Of a stretch of DNA of 64,000 bases, positions 54,896-61,789 are shown piece after piece (positions within the stretch are counted from its first letter, which is position 1; each line of letters begins with the position of its first letter). Where the stretch lies: assembly GCF_036373705.1 (NCBI RefSeq), contig NC_089852.1:2071300-2135299 (forward strand), given 5' to 3'. The position numbers and the translations under genes are program-made. The notes beneath the pieces are model-generated. The model was given only the letters and a program-made list of their open reading frames with translations. It was not told where the DNA came from and did no database searches. Source of the stretch: Amia ocellicauda (lineage: Eukaryota; Chordata; Actinopteri; Amiiformes; Amiidae).

Positions 54896-57800
54896 GTGTA
54901 CCTGTGCGGCGCACTGGGACTGCGTCAGTTCAAACTCCTCCAGCCGAACGCTCTTGCTCAGGTTGAAGTGGAACAGGCTCATGGCCGCCACCTTGTTGCA
55001 CTCGGCGCGCACCCGGGTCAGCGCCTGGATGACCTCCGGCTTGGTCAGCAGCGAGCGGAAGCAGAAGGCCTGGCGGATCTCAGAGAACGGGTAGGCCGGG
55101 ACGTCCACACAGCCTGGCAGCGCACCGGACAGGAGCGCCAGCAAGAACAACATCAGCATTAGCACAGGCACAGCGAGGGGATGATTTAAACTGTGTACAC
55201 AGCGCTCCCAATTGGACGGAGAGGATTCCCCTCGACCAGAGAGCAGACAAGAGAGACTTTGCTCCCAGGCACAACAGCAGCATTCCCCCCGGGACTCAAA
55301 CCCACAGCTACCAGCCCAGAGCCCTGACCTCAGGTGAGAAGAGTGAGAATAAAGACAGACTATGAGTTCCTTGCTTTTCCTTAAACAAATATATGTTTCA
55401 TAATATAAGATTAGATATTTTTTACAGAAAGCTGAGTGTAAAGAAATGTATGAGACATAACACCTGTCTGTCTGTGTCTGTCTCTCTCTCTCTCTCTCTC
55501 CACCCCACCTTTCTCCGGCATCCTCTCCCGCTGTGGCTCCGGCAGGGTGATGTAGCTGAAGTCCAGCCGGTTGGCTCTCACCACGCTGTCAAAGCACATC
55601 CGGTTCATAGTGCGCTGGTAGTCCAGGCACACCTCCCTCTCCAGTCTCTCCACACAGGCCTGCAGCCTGGAGAGAGGGAGAGGAGAGAGGGAGAGAGGAG
55701 AGAGGGAGGAGAGAGAGGATAAGTACATAAATAAATGGAAGATAAACAGGCGTGTCTGTCTGGCTGTGAGTCTTACAGCTGTTTGCGGAGGCCAGGAGTG
55801 GACAGGGCCCAGTGTGTGAGTTTGCCCAGGCTGTCGGCGCTCAGGGGTGGCACCCCTTCCACGGGCATGCAGTCCACAGACAGCTGGTAGAGCAGCAGGG
55901 CCTCGGTGGCGGCCCGGGCCTGCTGGGCTGAGCGCACACGCCGGGCAAAGCAGCGCGGGTCCTCGGCACAGAACGCCAGCCTCACCCGCGGCACCCAGTA
56001 CTGACAGGGCAGCGTGGTGCCCACTGCTGCTGGAGGAGAGAGGGAGAGAGAGATGTGTATGATATGTATTAGTTTTAGTTATTGAAATGGACTTAATCAT
56101 ACTCATTAATAATAGAAACAGGAGACAGAATGGGAACAAGAGATAGAACAGGAACAGGAGACAAAATAGGAAAAGGAAACAGAACAGGAACAAGAGACAG
56201 AACAGGAACAAGAACAAGAGACAGAACAGGAACAAGAGAGAACAGGAAAAAACAGAAAACAGGAACAAGATACAGAACAGGAACAAGAACAAGAGACAGA
56301 ACAGGAACACGAGACAGAACAGGAACAAGAACACGAGACAGAACAGGAACAAGAGACAGAATAGGAACAAGAACAAGAGAGAGAACAGGAACACGAGACA
56401 GAACAGGAACAAGAACAAGAGACAGAACAGGAACAAGAACAAGAGACAGAACAGCAACAAGAACAAGAGACAGAACAGGAACAAGAGACAGAACAGGAAC
56501 AGGAGACGAAATAGGAAAAGGAAACAGAACAGGAACAAGAGACAGAACAGGAACAAGAACAAGAGTGAAGACTCTGTATAGGAAGTTGAAGAAAGTGTTT
56601 TGTGATAATTATATAATGTTTTATATGAATACTAGCATTAGAAGTAGTTTTGTATACAGACTGAGCAGATTAGATTTAGCAGCACAAGTAAAGGGTGAAC
56701 AAGGTTGGTTTGTTAGAATCTCCTGTCAGTAATGAAAGATCACACAGTGCTGAAATAGCCTACAGATGTCTGCTGTGAATTTGTTTATGACTTAATCGTT
56801 TCTCAAGATAGGCAGAAATTGTTTCTGTTAACGAGCGATTGACACTAGGTAAATGACGACCATGGGATCGCGTCTTCCTAGTGCACATCAAAGACGGACA
56901 TCTGCTTTTTGTATCCATCACCTCTTCACGGGAGGACAGATCGTAAACGGACCCGGACCTGTATCTTCTGATTGGATGAACGGCCATAAGATGTTACGTC
57001 ATTTTTCCTATGAAGTTGTACTCATGTTTGTAAACATTAAGTCTCACTGAAGGAATTATTCCTGACGTGGGGCTTCCGAGCCGGCTTGATTAAAGTTCTG
57101 TTTGCTTTGTCTCCGCGACTCTCCACTTATTTCTGAGACGGTTCTACAAGAGACAACAGGAACAGGAACAAGAGACAGAACAGGAACAAGAGAACAGGAA
57201 AAAAGAGAAAACAGGAACAAGAGAGAGAACAGGAACAAGAACAAGAGAGAGAACAGGAACAAGAACAAGAGACAGAACAGGAACAAGAGACAGAACAGGA
57301 ACAAGAACAAGAGACAGAACAGGAACAAGAACAAGAGAGAGAACAGGAACAAGAACAAGAGACAGAACAGGAACAAGATACAGAACAGGAACAGGAACAA
57401 GAGACAGAACAGGAACAAGAACAAGAGACAGAACATGAACAGGAGACAGAACAGGAACAAGAACAAGAGACAGAACAGGAACAGGAGACAGCACAGGAAC
57501 AAGAGACAGGAAGCAGTAGTTTAGTGCTGTTTGTTTGCTTGCCTCCGTTGAGGATGGTTCGCCCCTGTGTGTCTCGCACCCTCCCAGCTGTGTCAGCCCG
57601 GTGCACCAGGTACAGCTTCCTGTCACTGCTGTAGTCCAGCACCCCCACCAGCTGCCAGCTGTACTGCAGGGCGGTGCTCTTGGGGTCGGCTGCAGGAGCG
57701 GGGGGGGTAGGGCATGTTAGGGGCAGATAGACCAGGCAGCACTGCACACACAACATGTGTCATTACGCTACGATGATGTGTTGTGCAGTGTGGTGCAGTG

Positions 57801-59008
57801 TGTGATGCTTTTACCATGTTTATACTGCATTCAGATTTAAAAGGCTGTACAGATGTTTTTCTGTCACTTTGTGTGGACAGAGAGCAGGTTGTCAGCTGTC
57901 AGTCTCTGTTGTGCACCCCCATCCCCCACAACACACAACCCCCCACTCCGTACCGAGTGCCAGCTCATCGTCCTCGGGGAGGAGAGCCCTGGCCGGGACA
58001 GGTTTGCGGTCAGGTGACTCCGGCTCGTAGCCCAGAGACAGCCAATCACCCGGCGTCCGGCAGTCAAACTCCTCGTCATCAAATACCTGCATAGAGAACA
58101 CAGTCGGGCAATACAACACCGTACACACACATACACGGACGGACACACACACTCACACACAGGCACACACCCACACACACACACACACAGTGGTGATTCT
58201 AGAGTATGTGGGGGCCCCAGGCAAAATAATTCCTGACGGTGTTGGTATTTTCTCCCTTGAGAGCGGGGGTGTTTCCCATTTGGGGGCCCCCAGGCAATTG
58301 CCTGAGATGCCTACTCCCTTGCGACACCCCTGCACACACCCATTCTCACACACATACACACACACACACACACACACTCACACACGGACAATACAGCACA
58401 GTCAACACACTCACACATGGACAATACAGCACAGTCAACACACACACACACACACACAATACAGCACAGAGGACACACACAGAGCTACAGCACAGGACTG
58501 TGATATACATTGGCGCACCTCCAGGGGCAGGAAGCTGGTGGTGGTGCGACCCGGGTTTTCTCCTGCCTTGGGGTGGCGCGGCATCAGCTGGTTGGAGTCA
58601 ACACCCAGTTCAGCCAGCAGCTCACCCAGGTCCAGACCCCGGTACTGCCGTCTCCGCCTGGTATCGGGCACAGAGACACACACACGTCACTCTGTACACT
58701 AAAAAATACAGCTCTCAGCTCCTCAACTGGGTAAGACCAGACTAGACCAGACTGGATTCAACTGGACTGGACCAGATTGGACTGCATCCACCAGGCCCTG
58801 CACTCACCGCTCAATCTCGACCCGGCGCGGGCACTGCCCTGGTGCGACCTGGTAGGGCAGCTGCACCTTGGCGGTGTAGCCGCACTGGGAGAAATCTTCG
58901 GCCCTCTGCGGCCGGGCGCTGGGGCCGCTCTGCTCGGCCTCGGGCAGCCAGTCCGGGGCGGGTGGGCTGCGGAAAGTGGTCACTGAAACACAGAGGAGAA
59001 GATCAGGC

Positions 59009-59042
<34 letters not shown>

Positions 59043-59353
59043 AGGGGGGGATGTGTACAGTACCTGCGGGGGTGTGCTGCCCGAGGCTGGACTGGCTCAG
59101 CAAGTGCTGCTGGGTCACCGGTCCCTCCAGACAGGACTGAAACAGACACAGACACGGATCGGACTGCACTCCTCCACCAAGTCACTTCTGCTGTGAGTTC
59201 ACTTATTCATTTATCTTTTTTTATTCATTAGCACTACTAGATAGATAAGAAACTAGAGAGAGAATGAGATATGTAGATTAGATATGGAGGGGGGGAGAGC
59301 AGAGAGGGATATATCTCTCTGTCTCTCTCTCCCTCCCCCTCTCTCCCTCCCTC

Positions 59354-59413
<60 letters not shown>

Positions 59414-59711
59414 GGTTTTTAACATTTCCACACAAGTTAAGTTACATTTCATGGACATGCAAATAAAATGAGCAAATTAGTAAAGAAGTAAAGATGCAGG
59501 AAGAAGAGGAGGAGGAGACCTGCAGCTGTGGGGCGGCAGCCTGGCTGATGAGGTCGGAGTAGAAGCCCCTCTGGGCGATGACGGGATACTGTCTCTTGCG
59601 GGGCTGTCCGGTGCCCAGCTGGGCCGGGGGGGTGCGGGGGGTGCGGGGCGGGTGAGGGTTCAGAGCCGCACCGCCTGGGGGGGGACTCTGCTGCAGCTGA
59701 CTGTCCTCCAT
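21509..59711 (-). CDS. dnah1: Dynein axonemal heavy chain 1, complete
   Basis: Heavy chain of an inner-arm axonemal dynein: it couples ATP hydrolysis in a six-AAA ring to microtubule sliding in cilia and sperm flagella. I joined 77 coding exons (59711 ATG to 21509 TAG) with AG acceptors, GT donors (two GC) and consistent phases. They total 12594 bases, about 4197 residues; human DNAH1 is about 4265. Identity rests on DNAH1-specific N-terminal text ([41 protein letters not shown]) and the C-terminus [16 protein letters not shown]-loops: AAA1 GPAGTGKT (about 1527-1534), AAA2 GPSGSGKT (about 1808-1815), AAA3 GPTGTGKT (about 2172-2179), AAA4 GVGGSGR (about 2518-2524). The AAA4 Arg for Lys is shared with human. 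No frameshift or internal stop was met. The least certain border is the donor of exon 13. Exon coordinates are in the seven block entries. Confidence 0.97.
21676..22890. repeat. CACA/GACA satellite in the last dnah1 intron
   Basis: Two halves differ in texture: up to about 22330, ACACAACATAGACACAACACAGACA units of about 50-130 bp; after that, CACAACACAGAGACACACACACACAGACACACACAGACA units of about 65 bp. It explains the Cys-Val frames on the minus strand. Confidence 0.95.
23199..23478. repeat. Minisatellite GGTCTGTACGGGTCTTTATG, next to dnah1 exon 77
   Basis: About 30-bp units of GGGTCTGGTCTGTACGGGYCT(T/G)TATTGGTC repeated roughly nine times. The array ends only a few bases from the exon 77 donor at 23483. 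Confidence 0.92.
23775..24425. repeat. Pyrimidine-rich minisatellite, dnah1 intron 76
   Basis: On the plus strand, units of CCCTCTCCTCCCATCCCTCTCCTTTCC and shorter TCTCCTCTCC derivatives. On the transcript strand it is a 650-base purine (GGGAGGAGAGG) tract, with G-quadruplex or triplex potential. Confidence 0.93.
25886..26527. other. dnah1 intron 72, with LINE coding remnant and GA runs
   Basis: (GA)n at 25892-25972 gives a (CT)n polypyrimidine tract to the exon 73 acceptor. At about 26040-26250 the plus strand resembles the CCHC-region end of the 1925-3490 LINE ([11 protein letters not shown], then an [15 protein letters not shown] stretch), and a second (GA)n follows at 26328-26370. Confidence 0.6.
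26718..27015. repeat. GGCACAGGGGACACA minisatellite, dnah1 intron 71
   Basis: 15-bp units of AGGCACAGGGGACAC with variants fill intron 71. Confidence 0.92.
27888..28053 (-). repeat. 36-bp repeat copying the dnah1 exon 68 donor
   Basis: The end of exon 68 and its donor (GGGGCAGGGGCAG|GTGAGGGGCAGGG) belong to a 36-bp tandem repeat. Further intact donors follow exon-like ends at 28018, 27982, 27946 and about 27910. The unit is a multiple of three, but each carries an in-frame TGA, so use of a downstream donor would truncate the protein before the end of AAA6. Confidence 0.85.
28490..29038. repeat. AGCACAGAGCACAGAG tandem repeat, dnah1 intron 66
   Basis: ACAGAGC units with inserted ATAGAACACAGAATAGAGAG blocks recurring at about 100-bp spacing. 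Confidence 0.93.
31700..32052. repeat. GGCACAGTCAGCACA minisatellite, dnah1 intron 57
   Basis: 15-bp unit GGGCACAGTCARCACA with interspersed CATTGCTCAGTCAA blocks. Confidence 0.93.
32062..34562 (-). other. dnah1: dnah1 exons 52-57: stalk and microtubule-binding domain
   Basis: Exons: 34371-34562, 34064-34174, 33370-33555, 32901-33092, 32575-32742 and 32062-32253. Every exon here is a multiple of three bases and starts in phase 0, so single-exon skipping would keep the frame. The ascending coiled coil (exons 52-54) has heptad-like [17 protein letters not shown] and [18 protein letters not shown]. The microtubule-binding tip (exons 55-56) has [20 protein letters not shown] and [16 protein letters not shown]. 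The descending coil (exon 57) has [15 protein letters not shown]. Residues about 2707-3053. Confidence 0.94.
33815..34045. repeat. (GT)n/TCTGTGTG repeat, dnah1 intron 53
   Basis: GT dinucleotides with TCTG interruptions between exons 53 and 54. Confidence 0.93.
34935..35505. repeat. GAGACACAGAGTGAGGCAGA minisatellite, dnah1 intron 50
   Basis: Higher-order repeat of AGAGTGAGACAGAGAGACAC elements occupying nearly the whole intron. Confidence 0.93.
36430..37440. repeat. CAGCACTACAGCACAGCAATATA satellite, dnah1 intron 47
   Basis: About 1 kb of CAGCACTACAGCACAGCA and CAATATACAGCA units. A block of about 230 bp is visibly repeated (compare about 36830 with about 37070). The plus-strand frame of 480 codons is a repeat artefact. 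Confidence 0.95.
37735..38178. repeat. CACTGACCACCACACCAACA satellite, dnah1 intron 46
   Basis: 30-bp and 50-bp units alternate (ACTGACCACACTGAYACACAC and ACTGACCACCACACCAACAC). Confidence 0.94.
38845..38960 (-). mobile_element. LINE 3'-end copy, reverse orientation, dnah1 intron 45
   Basis: The minus strand reads AATGCTTTGGCAATAC and AATAAAGCAAATTGAATATAA, the hallmark of the 3' end of the LINE at 1925-3490. It is the only such copy noticed in the sense orientation of the host genes. Confidence 0.6.
39310..39545 (-). mobile_element. Tc1/mariner transposase remnant (C-terminal end)
   Basis: The minus strand translates to [18 protein letters not shown], the signature before the last acidic residue of the Tc1/mariner DDE domain. 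After a shift, [20 protein letters not shown] corresponds to the C-terminal end. It is a degraded fragment in dnah1 intron 45. Confidence 0.82.
42600..43035. repeat. ACACAGAGA repeat, dnah1 intron 37
   Basis: Irregular AGAGACACAGAGA repeats with one longer duplicated segment (GATGGATAGAAACAAGCAGA at about 42778 and about 42959). Confidence 0.9.
43930..45140. repeat. CAGCAGTGACCTCAGAG satellite with higher-order units, dnah1 intron 35
   Basis: The base unit is about 15-17 bp (AGAGCAGCAGTGACCTC or AGCAGTGTTGTC). A 374-bp block starting AGAGTAGCTGTGTTGTC at 43961 recurs at 44335, and a 182-bp block recurs at about 44717, 44899 and (partly) 45081. This is the largest recently amplified array in the window. 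Confidence 0.94.
46351..46501. repeat. 60-bp near-perfect inverted repeat (hairpin), dnah1 intron 32
   Basis: Arm 46351-46410 (ACCGTTAGAGTGCAAACGCA...) pairs with 46442-46501 at 59 of 60 positions, with a 31-base loop that itself contains a shorter palindrome (AGGTCTGT...ACAGACCT). The intron transcript would form a long perfect stem. I recognise no transposon ends, coding sequence or known microRNA. Confidence 0.9.
47265..47550. repeat. TCTGTGTG/TCTCTGTC repeat, dnah1 intron 29
   Basis: GT-rich and CTGTCT repeats; the right end merges into the donor of exon 29 (GTGAGACAGACAGAGACAG on the minus strand). Confidence 0.9.
48457..52532 (-). other. dnah1: dnah1 exons 15-27: linker region
   Basis: Exons: 52413-52532, 52058-52140, 51656-51797, 51400-51555, 51038-51236, 50630-50883, 50315-50527, 49802-49966, 49541-49662, 49274-49379, 48994-49173, 48773-48913 and 48457-48620. 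They encode residues about 789-1470, the linker (DHC_N2-type) that swings during the power stroke. Landmarks: [35 protein letters not shown] [51 protein letters not shown] and [14 protein letters not shown]. All closely match DNAH1. Confidence 0.94.
50005..50275. repeat. GCACAGCACACTGACACACA repeat, dnah1 intron 21
   Basis: About 20-bp units ACAGCACACTGACACACAGT fill the intron. Confidence 0.92.
53114..53650 (+). mobile_element. Internally deleted Tc1/mariner element, with TIRs and TA target sites
   Basis: Left end CACCGATCAGCCATAACATT and right end (inverse) CACTGATCAGCCATAACATT are flanked by TA at 53112-53113 and 53651-53652. Between them, a plus-strand transposase remnant reads [31 protein letters not shown] and VAWSDESR, then skips most of the DDE domain. 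At 537 bp against about 1.6 kb for a complete element, it is non-autonomous. It lies in dnah1 intron 13. Confidence 0.9.
56125..56565. repeat. GAACAAGAGACAGAACAG satellite, left half (dnah1 intron 7)
   Basis: Units of GGAACAAGAACAAGAGACAGAACA. Continues, after an insertion, at 57149. Confidence 0.93.
56566..57148 (+). mobile_element. Putative solo LTR (583 bp) with 4-bp target duplication
   Basis: The segment begins TGAAGACTC and ends GTTCTACA (TG...CA ends) and is flanked by AGAG on both sides (56562-56565 and 57149-57152). It interrupts a tandem array whose two halves share the same unit. Near its right end the plus strand has GATTAAAG followed by a T/C-rich stretch, as expected for the R/U5 part of an LTR, and an inverted CCAAT box (GATTGG) lies upstream. 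No internal retroviral genes are present. The family was not identified. Confidence 0.7.
57149..57512. repeat. GAACAAGAGACAGAACAG satellite, right half (dnah1 intron 7)
   Basis: Same unit as 56125-56565. Its right end lies about 30 bases from the exon 7 GC donor. Confidence 0.93.
58188..58332. mobile_element. Short MITE with CAGNGGTG ends (hAT-like)
   Basis: Starts CAGTGGTGATTCTAG and ends with the inverse of CAGGGGTGTCGCAAG. The interior has GGGGGCCCCAGGCAA and its inverse-related GGGGGCCCCCAGGCAATTGCC, a repeat text widespread in fishes. Flanking CA repeats hide the target duplication. In dnah1 intron 5. Confidence 0.6.
59326..59410. repeat. (CT)n microsatellite, dnah1 intron 2
   Basis: TCTCTC run with CCCTCC interruptions. 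Confidence 0.9.
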
Positions 59712-59722
59712 CACAAACACAT

Positions 59723-60275
59723 CTGCAACTGCCACACAAATACTATCACACACACAGGATACCAATACACAGGTGCTCCTACAGGTGTTTCTGTGGGCAC
59801 GTGATTAAACGTATCAAATATTGCAAAAACCGAACCAAACAACTGATTAATTGATTGATTGATTGATTGACTGATTGATTGGCTGCCGCACAAACTACTG
59901 TCTTCATTGTTGATAGTTATTCGGTGACAGGTCGCCCACCCTTATAAACATTCAACATATTTAGCATAATTCTTAACATGTTTGTAGACATATACAACTT
60001 ATTGTCATTTTAGTACATTTAATCCTATACTATATATAGTAAAATATACACTTTTATACCAGGCATCACAGGTTTCAAAGTCACAAATCTCACGCATTGA
60101 GCTGGTCTTGTGTTTGTACACGCAGCGCAGCAGCAGCTCAGCCCAGTTCACACGCTACTCCAGAATGGGGTTTTGATCGTATTGTTAGTAGAGCAGCGGT
60201 AGTAGTGTGATAGTAGTGTGATAGTAGTGTGTGTGTGTGTGTGTTGTTGTTGTGTGTTCACAGACTCGCACTCAC
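59723..60275 (-). other. dnah1 intron 1 (5' UTR intron)
   Basis: Between the acceptor at 59723 and the donor GTGAGT at 60275-60274. It contains a GATT run (about 59849-59880), AT-rich unique sequence and a GT run (60229-60252). No gene seen. Confidence 0.55.
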
Positions 60276-60345
60276 CTCCTCCGCTCAATCTCGGTCTCGG
60301 TCTCTTAGCGACTGGACGCCGCGACCGCTGCTAGGGAGAAACCAT
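60276..60345 (-). promoter_or_regulatory. Probable non-coding first exon and promoter of dnah1
   Basis: A strong donor (GGAGGAG|GTGAGTG) at 60276 follows CpG-rich sequence, and the next acceptor (TTGCAG at about 59723) lies ten bases before the dnah1 ATG. G-rich DNA at 60354-60380 may be the core promoter. The exon's 5' limit was not determined. I looked for an RFX X-box, expected for ciliary genes, and saw only a weak match (CTAGCAGC half-site). Confidence 0.5.
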
Positions 60346-60639
60346 TCCGCCCGGTGGGGGGGGCGGCCCGGGGCGGGTCAACCGGTCCGGCGAGGCGCTT
60401 CACGTTTTAACCCCATAATGAACCAGCCGGTTCGGGTGCGGGTGTATCTGTAGCAGAGCGGAAGGGCACTGTGCCGGGTCGGCGCCCGGGCCACGACGCT
60501 GAAAACCGTGTCTCCCACTCCCCCCCTTTTGGAGGAATGGTAGATCCTCACGAATGCCAGGGGGAGCCGCGCCGTTTACAACCGACACAGTGACACACGG
60601 AGGACAGAGCGCCCTGTGCTGGAGGGGGCTGCTCTGGTT

Positions 60640-61055
60640 CTGTGTTCTGTGTGTTCTGTGTGGTTCTGTGTGTTCTGTGTGTTCTGTGTGCTGCTGTGGT
60701 TCTGTGTGTTCTGTGTGCTGCTGTGGTTCTGTGTGTTCTGTGTGCTGCTGTGGTTCTGTGTGTTCTGTGTGTTCTGTGTGGTTCTGTGTGTTCTGTGTGC
60801 TGCTGTGGTTCTGTGTGTTCTGTGTGGTTCTGTGTGTTCTGTGTGTTCTGTGTGGTTCTGTGTGTTCTGTGTGCTGCTGTGGTTCTGTGTGCTGCTGTGG
60901 TTCTGTGTGTTCTGTGTGTTCTGTGTGGTTCTGTGTGTTCTGTGTGGTTCTGTGTGGTCTGTGTGGGTCTGTGTGGTTCTGTGTGGTTCTGTGTGGTCTG
61001 TGTGGGTCTGTGTGGTTCTGTGTGTTCTGTGTGGTTCTGTGTGGTTGTTTCTTTG
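60640..61055. repeat. TGTGTTCTGTGTGGTTC satellite between dnah1 and the EF-hand gene
   Basis: Units of GGTTCTGTGTGTTCTGTGTG and TGCTGCTGTGGTTCTG. All frames are open on both strands because the period is mostly a multiple of three or free of stops. Confidence 0.94.
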
Positions 61056-61117
61056 AGTCACTGAAATGATTCCTTTCATTCAGGTCATTTCATAGGTTTA
61101 TTTCATACACACTCACA

Positions 61118-61168
<51 letters not shown>

Positions 61169-61314
61169 CACAAATAAAGAAAAAGAAAAGGCAGTATTTA
61201 AGATCAAGTGTAATGTTTCTGTTTGTGTTTCGAACACTTCCACACACAAACACATTTAGAAACACACAAACTCAGGGAATGACAGCCAGGGAGGCAGTGG
61301 ATATAGCTGTACAG

Positions 61315-61320
61315 TTTATT
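61315..61320 (-). promoter_or_regulatory. Polyadenylation signal AATAAA, EF-hand gene
   Basis: AATAAA on the minus strand about 140 bases after the TAG at 61459-61461. Confidence 0.5.
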
Positions 61321-61458
61321 AAGAAAGGACAGAGACAGAGACACAGCTCAGCACGGCACCCCTGCCCGTCTCCTGACCCCCAATTCTCGTGAGCAGGAGA
61401 AGCCACACTCGCCCGCTCGGCACACGCACACGCACACGCACACTTCAGGGGCCACAGA

Positions 61459-61746
61459 CTAACACAGCTGGTAGGTCTTGTGTCTCTCAATGTCCCCCGA
61501 GGTGCAGTATCCCTGTGTGCTGACTGGCCAGCTGCCAGGGCTGGGCGCAGGCCGGCGTCGGATTGGCTGGAACAGAACCGCCTCTGGCTCTCGGCCCGTC
61601 TGGGGCAGATATAGGCGCATTCCCTCCAGGGCCCGGCCTGGCCAGAACGCATCTGGGTCAGAACGCCGGCTCGGGGACGGCTTGAGATTCCTGAAATCAC
61701 AGACAGGCAATATAGACAGACAGACAGCGAGACAGAATGTTCCAAC

Positions 61747-61789
<43 letters not shown>

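Larger units (their letters stand above)
52796..59722 (-). other. dnah1: dnah1 exons 2-14: N-terminal tail
   Basis: Exons: 59520-59722 (ATG at 59711; ten 5' UTR bases follow the acceptor), 59064-59136, 58808-58982, 58519-58657, 57954-58086, 57543-57689 (GC donor), 55777-56029, 55509-55666, 54902-55113, 54521-54819, 54091-54241, 53794-53999 and 52796-53021. They encode residues 1 to about 788, the tail that binds intermediate and light chains and neighbouring heavy chains. The first 35 residues are proline-rich and poorly conserved; similarity to DNAH1 starts at [13 protein letters not shown]. The donor of exon 13 (53794, CC|GTCTGT) was chosen because it gives phase 2, which the next exon needs. 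Confidence 0.9.

Noticed and set aside
60290..60350. RFX X-box for dnah1
   Set aside because: Only a half-site-like CTAGCAGC is seen; the second half does not fit the consensus well enough to call it.
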